Shown: positions 35,421 to 47,280 of the stretch, piece after piece | How the letters are laid out: each line of letters opens with the position of its first letter | Numbering within the stretch: the stretch's first letter is position 1 | Source: Stratiolaelaps scimitus | Taxonomy: Eukaryota; Arthropoda; Arachnida; Mesostigmata; Laelapidae | Assembly: GCA_019614645.1 (NCBI GenBank) | Contig: JABWDB010000017.1 | Span: 1,054,001 to 1,118,000, forward strand | DNA: 64,000 nt | Direction of reading: 5' to 3' | Notes under the pieces: model-generated | What the model was told of the DNA's origin: nothing | Databases searched by the model: none | What the model saw: only the letters and a program-made list of their open reading frames with translations | Program-made: the position numbers and the translations under genes

Positions 35421-36730
35421 GTATTATACATGTCTCTTATATATAAGCACAGGATCTTCTTGTTTTGATTCGGTCAGCGGCCTGCGCTCGATGAACTGCA
35501 CTTGAGGGGTGCTCGCCCCGCTCCCCTGGTGAGTCACTTCCAGTCTTTCGGCATCTTTCGCTCCATGTTTCAGCCGGACCGTCCAGGCGCGGCGGCGTGT
35601 CGGCGGCGGACGAGTTGTTGCCATTAAAGACTTGTGTTGTGCGATCAGACCGAATGGATACTACTCGGCTTCGAGTCTGCTTCGCTTAGCCTCGTATCGT
35701 ATCCCCACAGGGAAACGCTTCTTTTGCTGCTGGTGGTGCCGCCACCGCCACCCCTACTACTGCCAGGCTCTGGAAGGATCTCGAAAGACGAAGATCGCAT
35801 GCAGACCCACCCCACTCAACTAGCCCTGTCTCCCCACTATTCCCCGATAGCCGCGGCCCCAATCTCCCTCGCCCGTCAACTAGTCTCCGTGCGCCTCAAT
35901 GGGCACGGCATTCAGTTCGGCCGGACGGCGGAGAACGCCGTCGGAGAGACGTGCGGAAAAACAAACGTGGGAAACGGAGGCGCTCCCGAGCGCCGCAAAT
36001 GCCACGGCCAACAGCGGCCAGCAGCAGTGACGCTAGCAGCAGCAGCAACGGCGGTGTACGGCCGGCCGGCCGGCAGGCGGGCGCCCGGGCTCGAGGCACC
36101 GGCCGAGTGGGCGCTGTTGTTACTCCCCGAGAACGACGAGCGGACGTTCGACGCTGCCGGCAGCTCTGACACAGGCTCCCCTTCATCCGGGGTAGCGTGA
36201 GTGGAAAGTTTGTTGCGTGCTACAGGGGAGAAGAAGAAGACGAGTCCTGCTGGGAGAGGCAGGAAAGCGAGGCGGCGAGGACTTTCCCGTCTGCTGGTGC
36301 TCGTCCGTCTGCCTGCAACCGTCGGCTAGCCGAAGCTAGACTGGGGCCTCTCGCAGCCAAGCAGCCTATCAAGCTGACGAGGCTGGGTACGAGAGATATA
36401 GATAGATAGAGTGAGAGAGATGGAGAGGGGTAAGAAGGGGGAGAGTGCAATCGCAAGTTGCACAGCATAAAAGTAGGCACTTCTAATCAGCCTTGAACCG
36501 GGACCGGCCGCAGGCCACTGGGCAGATTACCGTGGGGAGCAGTGCCAGCGAAACGGAACACGGAACTCGTCGCCGTTGCCTTCTACCATCGCCATTGGCG
36601 GCCTGCAGCAGCAGCATCATCAGTGTTGTTGCTGCTATTGTTGCTGTTGTTGTTGCTGTTGGCGGCTGAAGTCGGAGCTGGCCGAAGGGGACAGACGTGG
36701 TGCTGTAACAGTATCCTCTAGTATGCGTGC
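35421..36730. other. CpG-rich block with CAG and GTT runs
   Basis: CAG-like runs near 36,025-36,048 and a TTG/CTG-rich tract at 36,620-36,661. The overlapping frames (35,634-36,200 plus; 35,896-36,186 minus) are composition-driven and show no domain. A GATA run lies near 36,395-36,410. Confidence 0.35.
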
Positions 36731-37307
36731 GTGCGTGGGTGTGTATTTGTGTGTGGGTATGTATGTATACTATCTATGATAGTTGCCCGGTAATAACAGC
36801 GGTGGATAACGCAACGGACTAAAGAAAAACAAAACAAGATCGAATAACGCTCTATACTAAACTCGAGTCCGCGCGTCCATACGGAAAACAATCTTGGCGA
36901 AGGCTCTATGGTACAACCCTCCCGTATAACCCTTGCACTGTGCAGTAGACATCGTGAATAGACTTCCCCAGGGCAGCAACAACAATAACGGCAAGGACGC
37001 GATAAATGTTGATGTTTATTCTTATGAGTGAGTAAAAGAACAAGCAAACAGATTAAATAAATAAACAGCATATGTCACCGGAGAATGTCGTGTGTTTCAG
37101 CCAATTTTGGCTGGCACAAAATAAAGGAGTCTATTTTCGAGAGATACATCCGTTTATTTGCTGGCCAAAGGGTGCGTACAGGCGAGGTGTCTGTGGATAT
37201 AGAACAGTGGATTGTGATGGTGGTCCTTGTTCGCAGCAAGAACAACATCATCATGTATTTTACTTGACTATATGGCTTCACAACTATCATCAACCGAAAA
37301 AATAAAT

Positions 37308-37346
<39 letters not shown>

Positions 37347-38330
37347 CAATGGTGCACTGTCGTATAACTTTTGCCTCGACATTTGTACAGCTTCAAACCT
37401 CGACCGCAATGAAATGTCACGTATGTATGACACTAGAATTGCCACACTGGTGTGACACATAACGGGTGACAATTTCGACTAGGACCAGGCCTGACTCCGA
37501 GTTCGGTTGGTGTTTTCCTATCCTCAGACAGTTTGTCGGCCAGAAAAGTCTCGCATCGCTGTATTGTGAAAGTATCACCAATTTATCATCACTCGCCATG
37601 TGGGTTAGGCGCGAGACAAATGAATGCTGCGCGAATGGCCCAGCTGCGCGCTGAAGCGTGTCCCCTTATGGAACAATTTCTCTGTTTATAGCTTAAGAAA
37701 TGCCAGGGAAGCACTTAGCTGATAACTATCATACATGACTCGTGACAGAGACTAATCATATGTTCTTTTTGAAGTCGCCTGACTAACTATTCAATAATGC
37801 AAGTATACTTACATAGATCAAAGGTTGACTGTGAGAATCAGAGACTTAATCAATTCCCGTTTGGAAGAACATAGCAAACGTATTTATATTCTATATGTCA
37901 GCATCCGCTTGAAATTGATCCCCGAAAAGAGCCTAGTTCCAGCTCTTAGAAGCCAATTATAGTTCACCATCATCGACTATTCAACGTGCGTCCATATTCA
38001 CTACGCTTCATTGTGAATACGCATAATATACTATATATGATCTACAAATGAAATCCGTCTACGATCCTATCTCCTTGATCCAAGTATAATCTCAATTCAA
38101 TATTCATTGGGAGCCGTTTCTCTCGTATGTATTTCGTAAGCAGGCCACACACACACACACACACGCTATCTGTCGCCTGTTTTTTATATACGACCACGCC
38201 ACAGACACTGGCCGTGTACTTCCTAGTTAATTTCATCTAACGTACCTGCTATGTAATACGTTTCTATACTAACTAATAACGTCACCAAGGCGCTGAAGTA
38301 AACAGCCTTACGTAGATGAACGAATGGCGA
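36731..38330. other. AT-rich spacer with (TA)n and (CA)n
   Basis: (TA)n at 37,310-37,344 and (CA)n at 38,145-38,164. No conserved frame is seen. Confidence 0.5.
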
Positions 38331-39690
38331 CGGTCTCGTCTAGCCCCGAAGCTCCCCTGCGACGGCGTTTGAGGCTTGGCTATCTGCTGTCCATTGTTCA
38401 TCCGTGTGGATGGGGCGTGCGAAACGCCATAATTGATCCATAGCGCAGCTCTCCCTTTCGTATCTTCTCAAAAGCTTCTGTCCCTTTATAATGACATCGT
38501 CTTCATCGCAGTCGTCGACGACGGCGACGGCCCTCCGGCGGTGCGGCTTGCCAGGACAGAGCAGCAACGAACCCGCCGAGGTTGGCTGATTGGTTGGCTT
38601 GACTCAGACGCGGCGGCGGCGAGCGTAGCAGAATGTCGCGCAACGCGACTCAAAAGGGCACCCGCCCTTTTGTAGCGAACGGCGAAGAAGGCAACGCATC
38701 TATTTTGCTTCATTCTTTCGAAAAGAGGAAGAACGCTTCTTCTCAAGATGCACTATAATATATATATATACATATGTGGTGCAGACCGCAGAGCGGTGCA
38801 AAGCACACAGCAGCCTTCGTCGTTGTCGAATGGACGAGGTCCTATGGCCGGCTGAGTCCTACCGCACACGTCCTGATTGACAATAGATTCCGCTGGTTGC
38901 CCACGATGGAGCTTTACGGCGGCGGCGACAACGACGACCAACCGACCAACCAGCGGATCGACTAGACTAGAACGTGCTTAGAGGCAGAATAGGCCCGGTC
39001 GAAAAGCTCGAGGGAGGCGACTTCGGCGACGTCACCGAAATAGAGCACGGCTTCCGCCGTTGCCCCCACTATAGAAGAAGAGTCCGTCAATCAGACGCAG
39101 GTCTTTAAAGCAGCGGAGGAGTCTCGCCCGGCCATCTGGCGGGCAAGCAAACAGAGCAGTCTTTTTGCTGTGCGGAGCCGTGCGCGACCTCAATGCGCTG
39201 GATTTTGCGGCTGCTACAGTTCAACGCTGTCCGCATTACTGCTGCTGCTGCTGCTGCCGCTCGATAAAAAATATTTGGACAGGCGCAGCACGGTTATGTA
39301 TGGGCAATGTCCGAAAAAATATTTAGTCATTCAGAAAAGGAAGAATCTTGCCTTACGCCGTTGGGTAAATGCGCTGCGGAGCGGAGGCGGGCCGAGCAGG
39401 GAGGCCCTGTTGTCCATCGAGAGGGAACGCAATGGAAACTGTCAGATCTGGACGCGTCCCATACAGACAGAGCGAAAGAGTGGGAGATTCTAGGACGAGC
39501 TGCTACGCCATTTTCTCCTTTCGGACCGGATCCGACCCCCTCCGCCTCCGTGATCTCTACCAGCCGAACGTCACGAACAACCGTCCTCTTCTGCTGGCTG
39601 CCGCTTCTCGGTGACAAAACGGAGGGATTCGTCGCATCGGTCGAGCGGTCGACGTCCACCAGAGACCGTCGTACCGTTCTTATAGTCAAA
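38331..39690. other. CpG-rich block
   Basis: CpG-rich with a (CTG)n run at 39,239-39,257. The 164-codon frame at 39,307-39,801 (plus) and the 120-codon frame at 39,327-39,689 (minus) overlap antisense and match no family that I know. Confidence 0.35.
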
Positions 39691-41560
39691 CTACAGCCAA
39701 CCTACATAAACTATTTGTTGCTACGGTGCGATCGACGTAGTAAAGGCCAGGTTATCTCCATTCATCTAACTGGAACCATTAAACGTGGCCCATTGTTGTA
39801 AGGAATTGCCATTCGGTGTCATCACACGTTACCAGCTGTGGTGGTGTACTTTAAAGTCGCCGTGTGATCTTGCGATTCTGGCTGAAGAGAAAGAGAGAGA
39901 GACAGAGAGCGAAGGAGAGGAAGATCTTTGGAGCTATTTGAAAATCGCGTGTGGACGCAAACAGTAGATGCACTTCGTTTTCTCCCTGTATGCTGGAGTG
40001 TAACAGAATGGACTAGCTGAGGTCGCGGCAAACAGCCAGTTTGTTTAAGATGAGTTCTGCACCTCACTGCGCGAACAGGATTCTGATCAAACGTAAATAT
40101 GGAGGACGTTCGTTTCAGAACTACCGGAGCGCATCATTTTATGATGAATTTTCACATCTTTTCTCTGAAATTATTACTAATTACTCTATGTGTCTCATGT
40201 GACGGTTGTGTATTTCAACGCAGTTTTTTATCCAGCAGAAGGGGGGTCCCCGTCACTAGTATCTATTGGATTCTAACATATATATATATATATATTCATA
40301 TCTTCGTATGTTTGCAAAGTCGCATAACGATGAAAAGCGAAAATTATGGAGGGTCAGAATGAGATACGAGTCCGGATATGCAGAATGATAAGCTGATTAT
40401 TTATTTAACTTTACTTAAATTTACTGCTTTCTCAACTCATCTCGAAACGTGTGAGCTTTAGCAACGGACACGTCTTGCTTCCAATCTTTCTTGCCTTATG
40501 ACTTATGAACCTGTTGAATAAGTATTCCTTAATGAGTTACGCTGTGGCCACTGAACGCACGATACCAAGCAAAGGTGAACGGAAGTGAAGCCAACTACAA
40601 AGAAACTAACGGACCTAATGAGCCCACTTACCATGGGTACCATGTAGGTATACCGCGATACAGCCAGATGAACATTTTCATGACGCCAACCGATGGTCTC
40701 GAAATTTATGAAATGGTTTTCGAGTGACTTTCTCATTTTTGACTTTGTTCGCATTTCCTCGTTCTGGCTACCCCTCTCCCAGAAGTTAGGTGCACACGTA
40801 TCAGTGTCTCACACTGGCTTCCACAGGCAGCGTTAGGCACACTCGTAACACATCAACGTCAATTCTCCCGGACCATTGGACGGAGCTCTTATAGACTAAC
40901 TCCTCAGGCAGAGCCGGCTTCGGTAAGCTCTCAAGCTTTAGTAAGAGGGTAGCCTTTGAAATCGATGTACTAAGATAGATGGGTATAGCGATGATACACG
41001 TTTTTCCATTTTTTTTCTCGCTGCGAACGTGCCACTAAGTTGTAGATTCGTGCTTTCAAGATAAGCCCACGCATTCAGCGTACACTACTATTTAAGGTTA
41101 ATTTAATAGTCTCGATAGACGATTGCAGATATTGTTTTCCCCTCGACTGTCGTAGAGCCCACTTGGGAACTAAGCGTTTTACCGCATGCCGAACCTTCGC
41201 ACAGTGGTCGAACTGAGTCAAACTTGGAGTTTGCAAAACCTGAGATGGTTTAAGTCCTGCGTTGCTAAACATCACCTGCAGAGGATTTCATTAGAGACAA
41301 GCGATGAAGCTGTTCTCACATTGTGTGTACGTTGTGTTCGGAAAATGTACCGTCTAATAGGAATTGTTATGACCCGAGTACTGTATTCATTTGGATGCCG
41401 GAGTAAACTTTCGTCCGATTAGGTAAGCGGACATGCGACGTTACAACAAATATTACATGGCAGCAGCAACAATAGGAAATGTTGTATATGATGTTGCTGT
41501 ATGAAATATGCTGCCTACTTCAAGATTTGTGTCTTGTGTAGAGACTAGCAGGAGCGCGTT
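39691..41560. other. AT-rich spacer
   Basis: GA tract at 39,888-39,908 and (TA)n at 40,278-40,296. Nothing else is recognised. Confidence 0.45.
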
Positions 41561-42300
41561 GGCCACAAATGTTTTCTCGAGGGCCGGCTGTTTTCCCGGC
41601 AGACACTACCGCCACCGCCACGCCGTCGCTACAGCCAACAACAGACCGAACGAAGGTTTTGCCTTAGAGATGAGCAAGAGAAATCGGTGGGGCTCGACGC
41701 CTGCCACCCAACGTATACTTCCCTCAGCGGTTCCGATGCCGTCGACGGAAGCCTGGTTTATCTCAGCCTGCTGCTGAAGAACTTTAGACTTAGGGCGTAC
41801 CATTTCATCGTGGTTTATCCCACCGACAGTGGGAGCAGAGTGGGAGACGCCGCGAACGCACGGCAGCAGCATCAGGGCCAGGTTGGCTCGAGCTCGAGCT
41901 GGGCTCTCTCTCTCTCTCTCTCTGCTCAAGGGACTTGCCCGTCTGCCAACCAATCTTCGTTTGAAGCTGCAACGGCCCCTCGAATCCGATCGCTCTTTTG
42001 TTGGCTGGATTTCTTTCTCTTTCCTGCTCTCTCATGAAAGTGGAGATAGAAAGACTTCTCTCTCTCTCTTCCCTCAGTGGAAGGGAGAGAGAGGGAGAGA
42101 TCGGTGATTACAGAGGCACAAACGGAGCGGATGTCATCCCGTGTCGTCTCGACCACGATAAGTGAACGACCCTTGGGTTGTGTGGAGCGAAGACTTACAA
42201 GTTTCGAAGGGTATTTACCCCTCGCCGGTCTACGTGGGACCGTGGTAGGATTTGAAATTCGAAACCGTGGAAAACTCTTCGATGCAGGCAAATGACAGAG
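41561..42300. other. CpG-rich block with (CT)n and (GA)n
   Basis: CT tracts at 41,906-41,923 and 42,058-42,070 and a GA tract at 42,084-42,100. CT and GA tracts in opposite sense recall the 7.1-8.0 and 9.3-10.1 kb blocks. Coding status unproven. Confidence 0.35.
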
Positions 42301-44362
42301 CGAAATTGTACGCCGAAGATTTCCAACCGATTCGATGTGTAGCCAATTAATGAATGCATGCAGGCAAGCAGGTCAATTCCTGCTGTGTCCAGGGGCGATC
42401 CCACCCAGAATAGTGTCAGGAAATTGCGGATTCTCGTTCCGTTACACGGGGCGGCTAGGCTACACGACGTCGGTGACGGGTATAAAAGTCAGTCGTTAAC
42501 ATTTGAAGTGACTTCACTTCAGGACGACCTCCTCCTAAAAATCGAGGAAAACCTTCATTCTTTTGCTGTGGTAGCCTGACGACAACCACCGTACGCGAAC
42601 AAACCGCCATCGAGCAGTAACAATGCCACGAGCAAGCTTCGCTCTAGCATATTTCGTATATTTGCTTATTCGCAGTAGTAGTCACTGTAACGTACGTAAT
42701 GTTGTACGCCTCTGTGTACTGTAACATTTGATCTTTAAGTGGCATCTCATGTCGTTATAGCATGTGAAAGACTTCAACGGAAGTCGTAGCTACAAAAGCC
42801 AGGGCCACATGAGGTATTTTCCGTTTGGAAAACGATCCTTACACTGGTCTAACCCTAGCCTCCATTTGCTAGCTCGCTCCTGGCTTGAGTGGTGTTCTCT
42901 TTTTGACTATTGGATAGTTCGATAAATATGCGTCCTGTGCGTTCCCTATGTGAGCTTAGTTCCTTCTATATTGTAGCCTCTTTCAAGTAATTTAATGTTT
43001 CAGTTGTAATCAAGCCACCTTCGAAGTGTTCCCACATAACGCAATAAAACTGTTCAGGTCGTCGCATAGGAGAAATTGTGCATCGCATTTACCGAAAAAG
43101 CTACACGTCGCTCTACAGTTACTACTGTTATCGATTGCGATGTTCGTATTTCTCCAAATTGAATTAGAGTCGACCGACTTCTCACGACTCTCAGTAAATT
43201 CCATTGGACTGAATTACATTGTACGAATTTCGGCGAATTTCACCAAAGCGAATATTATCTATATAGCACTCACTCTACCATATTCACCTTCGATCTTTTA
43301 CCCATTTGTTAATCTTGGCAAGTTACTAGAACATGACGTTTATGCGTTGCACACATTCACATCGGGAAAATCAATGCTAGCCGCATGAACATTGAGATTA
43401 GAGAAATCCGCACGATGATTATTGGTTGGTTGGACGTAGAAGAAAAAAGACGGCTTGTGCTATTTTCGTTTCGAGGCGATTATTGCTCCGCCGGCATGAA
43501 GCTGTTCGGAGGTTGAATGCACAGCAAGATGCACGATGGGAGGTGGGGGGCCGGCGGGAGCTATTGCAGGGCAAGGCTTTGCCACTGATGGCAACCGACG
43601 AATCTGGAAGGAAGATGGCCCGATCCGTTCAGCAGAGGGGATTAGGGAAAATGCTGAGTGAAGCGGAAAACGTTGAGCTAAACGCAATGGCCGACGGACG
43701 CACACTCTGGCCGTCCATGCGTACGCCCACATGGACGTAAAGATGCAGCTAATGCAAAGCTGCCAACAGATATAATAGCTTGGCTGGTTCAAGGCTTGCT
43801 GGCCGGCCCTGTTCCTACTCGTTGGTGTTGTACGTTCTTCAGAAAGCCCGAAAAAAAAGGGCAACAAATCAGTCCCCGGTTCCGGCCTTGGTCACATAGG
43901 CTGTTTGCGGCTTTGTTGGCGCCTCGGTACTGTTCGAGAAGGCTGGATGCGATCAACAACGTATCCGCGTGCCCTTCACAGGATCACGTGCATGTGTAGC
44001 ATATCAGCCAGCCAGCCCCTTGTGGGTGTCCCAAATGTCATGGCAAGGCGGTGTCCTTGTAGTCACACAGATTTGATGCAGATAGTGCTATAGTGGAGTA
44101 GGATCATGTTGCACCCAGCGGCGACTAGCAGACTTTGCAAAACTTATAAAAAGAAGTTTTCGCAACAAGACGAACGAGATTTTTTACACCACACAGCGCT
44201 GTGTTTCTTCGGGCTACATTTTGCATGTCCTTCGAAGACATGAGTTGTTTTCAGAGTCCGTTAACCACATAACATATATAATCCATGAATAGAATAACTC
44301 GACTGGCCTCATCGCATGTAATGTGATTACGTAGATTTGTAGACCAACCTGGTGCTTTGCGG
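42301..44362. other. Spacer without a recognised gene
   Basis: A near-palindrome TGAAGTGACTTCACTTCA lies at about 42,505-42,522. The GC-rich frames at 43,426-43,740 (plus) and 43,460-43,867 (minus) overlap antisense and show no domain. Confidence 0.4.
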
Positions 44363-44449
44363 GGATCCCAGCTGAGTGAAAATTAGTTATATCTAAACAG
44401 CCACGTATTGGCTGTTTAGATATAACTAATTTTCACTCAGCTGGGATCC
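44363..44449. repeat. Perfect 41-bp inverted repeat with 5-nt loop
   Basis: The arms 44,363-44,403 and 44,409-44,449 are exact inverted copies from GGATCCCAGCTGAG inward to CAGCCA, around the loop CGTAT. No flanking duplication or transposon end is recognised. The perfect pairing implies a very recent origin or active maintenance. Confidence 0.95.
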
Positions 44450-44860
44450 ATCTGTGGACTCAGTTGTCAGACTCATTTCACATTTCTTTAGTAAATAGCT
44501 AACAAACAATATACTGTACATATATCTACATCTCACCCTTGATTACCTTGATTTTTGTTGACACCACTCATTTTATTCACCATGCTTGCCGGACTGCAAC
44601 CACTCACAACATACTACAGGGTTCCTCGTCATCCTAATTTTCACTGGTGTCAGAACGTGACTGAAATGTGCACACACACACACACACACATACACCAGCT
44701 CTTTGTTATCTACTAATTCAAGCATTGCGCAGCACACTTATGTCTAAGGCTGTTTAGAACGTCTGGCCGCGGAACCTGTAGAATCCCAACGAAGCATCCG
44801 TGAAATGTTCTGCCTACCATTGCTGCTTTTCAGCTTTATTTTTCTTCGTCTTTTTTTCCC
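44450..44860. other. Spacer with (CA)n
   Basis: (CA)n at 44,669-44,690. Nothing else is recognised. Confidence 0.5.
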
Positions 44861-45310
44861 CTTTTTTTCCTCCAGAGTTTGCGTCCTCTTCTTCGTCTTG
44901 GTGTTGTTGTTGTTGTTGTTGCTGCTGTTGTCTGTTTGTGGCCGTCGTTACCGCCTGTAATCGTGACGGCAGCGTCAACGTCGAGTTAGTAGACCAATCC
45001 TGTCATTCCCGTCGAGCAGTTACAGCTGCCGGCAACTCGTTTCGGTTGGATCAAATGTTCGCCATTAAAGCCATCGTCTTACCGCACCGCCGCTGCCCGT
45101 GAGCTGCGTTGGTTGGTACTGTAGCAGCCACAGCAGCGGAGGCGGCTAGCTCCATCCCAGATAATGACCTTATTACCCCACAGACGGGCTGGGCTGGTCG
45201 TCCAATTCAGCGCTGCCGGCCATCATTTTAAGTAGACCACTCGCCAACAGCACAAGCCCAGTTGGATGGAGCGGGCCGCTCGCAGCAGCCGGGAGGCAGT
45301 TGGGAGTGGA
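44861..45310. other. CpG-rich block with (TTG)n
   Basis: A TTG/CTG run lies at 44,903-44,932 inside a block richer in CpG than its flanks. The frame at 44,800-45,102 (plus) reads poly-Cys through this run and is not convincing as a protein. Confidence 0.35.
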
Positions 45311-45575
45311 TTCGCGGCCTCTCACACTCCACTGGGCCTTCACTTCGAACGCGAAGTCCTCACAGAGTTCGTTCCTGCTTTTTTTAGTTCATTCTAGTAG
45401 TGTAGTAGTAGAAATAGTAGTAGTAATAATAGTAGTATTATACGGGTTCGCCATTTCCACGTTTTTCCGGTTCGTCCCGCAGAGGGTTTCGTGAGAACAT
45501 CAAAAGGATATCTGGAGCATATCGTGTGGGGTAAGCTAGACACACAGTTAAATCCTTGAGCACTGAAATGTTAAA

Positions 45576-45581
<6 letters not shown>

Positions 45582-45629
<48 letters not shown>
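45582..45629. repeat. (TA)n microsatellite
   Basis: About 48 bases of TA with one G interruption. Confidence 0.95.
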
Positions 45630-45631
<2 letters not shown>

Positions 45632-46880
45632 ATTTCATTGCTTAGTGTGGCATTCAACGCAGCTTACTGTTAGCATGGTTAGTCAGTGAAATTGGCTCTC
45701 AGAGACTCTCAGAAAGTTAATAAGGCAACTTCTTGACAGCGGTAAGTCGTTATTTTACATGCAATATCTCAGTAGCTTGGGACTACTTGCGTTTTATATA
45801 TATTTTTTTAATTTTATATATTCCATAGGCAGATCAACCCATCAGGGCCAGCTCGTGCTGTATCCCGTAGTCCCTGTCATCTGTCTCGCATTCTTGGTCT
45901 CAGGTCTTTGCCTTCTCCTGCGTTCCTCTCCAACTCACTTTGCATTATCGCATCCAAGACCAATCTACTTGCGGCTTTCCATACCCCCTACGACCCCATA
46001 AATCTGTCTACGATACTCGTGACCGACGGATTTACCCAATATCCTCCTGTATCGTAGCTTCCCTGACTGGTTGAACGCATCAGAGCGGAGGACCGTATGC
46101 TCTACACGGTGCGATCCACCCACCCGTTCTCCAGTTAACATATCCCAAGGAATCATGTTAGTCACCACCGGTTTCAAACCGAGGTTTGAGTCTAGTCTAT
46201 ATGGAGTTCTCCAAAATACACGTATATTCCTTTAGATACTACATGACCACCATCACACTGGCGAAAGATTAACGCCAGTGGCGAAGCTAATCCCAGTCGG
46301 GGCCGCAAACAGACAGTGCCCCGACTTCGTGCACCCCAATGTCACGCCGCTATAGACGAACTCCCTTATTTACCTCAACTAATACGTAGTGGCCAACCTC
46401 TGGTAAGTCAGCAGAGGATAGAACTTTTGTTACATTATACGTTCTGCACTTTTTACATAAGTAACGAAATAAACATCTATAACATATTGCTTGCCTCTAC
46501 TAACCTTATTATTTAGCGGTACGTGAATGGATATGTCGCTGATTCGCCGTTTTTCGTAATAAGACCATCAGCTGAGGCAACTTACATAAGACTGGGACAT
46601 TCAGGCATTTCTTATATGAACAAACATACAAATGTATGCACATGCCTCTATTGAGACACGTTGTAGCATTTTAATTAAAAGCGTATTCTATCAGATGACG
46701 TATCGCTTGTACCTAATACCCCACTACGACGTAGTTAACTTAGCAAAACAGAAACCAAACTGCCAGTGGTGGTCTTGCAATCAGGTCACCTATGGATTAC
46801 ATCATTAGATGATATTCTCGTCCGGATAACTGCAAAAAAAAGAACCGAATATACCCTAAAGAAAGTTTCGTATTGGGTCC
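45630..46880. other. Spacer with two adjacent short hairpins
   Basis: At 46,256-46,280, CACTGGCG and CGCCAGTG pair (8 bp). At 46,295-46,326, AGTCGGGGC and GCCCCGACT pair (9 bp). The segment between contains CAGTGGCGAAG, close to CAGTGGCGTAG at 51,418-51,428. No gene is recognised. Confidence 0.55.
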
Positions 46881-47280
46881 CAGCTGACCGCTGCTGCTGG
46901 TGCTGCCGCCGCTCGCGAAACATCACTGAAGGGAATGCAGGAGGCTGGCCCATCCATGCGGCTGGGTTAGATGTTCTAATGGGAAAACGATGAAATCAAC
47001 CCGACCCCAAAAACCGGCCTGGTGTCTGGCGGTACAGGCCGCCCCCGCCGCGGCCGTTGCCGCCCTACTTTGGATGGCTGTGGCGTCGGTGACAGCGGCA
47101 TTTGATGAATCGCCGGGGTGATCTGGTAAGACGGGGCTAGGCGGCGGCGGCGGTGCGGCCGCCACCGCCGCCGCCGCCGACGACGAGGGCTAATGCAACG
47201 GGCCACCCGCAAAACCAGCCAGGCCATTAACACGGCAGTTAGTGTAGTACGTTTTGCCATCGAGATAGGTGCCGCCCATT
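46881..47280. other. Short GC-rich block
   Basis: Dominated by CCG/GGC triplets. It holds the GC-only hairpin at 47,140-47,178. No frame is convincing. Confidence 0.4.
47140..47178. repeat. 16-bp GC-rich hairpin
   Basis: The arms 47,140-47,155 and 47,163-47,178 are exact inverted copies of a GGC-repeat sequence ending in GGTG, around the loop CGGCCGC. It could form a stable hairpin or cruciform. Confidence 0.85.

Noticed and set aside
35634..36200. 188-codon plus-strand frame
   Set aside because: GC-rich low-complexity content with equally long antisense frames.
44800..45102. Poly-Cys frame
   Set aside because: Translation of a TTG/CTG triplet run.
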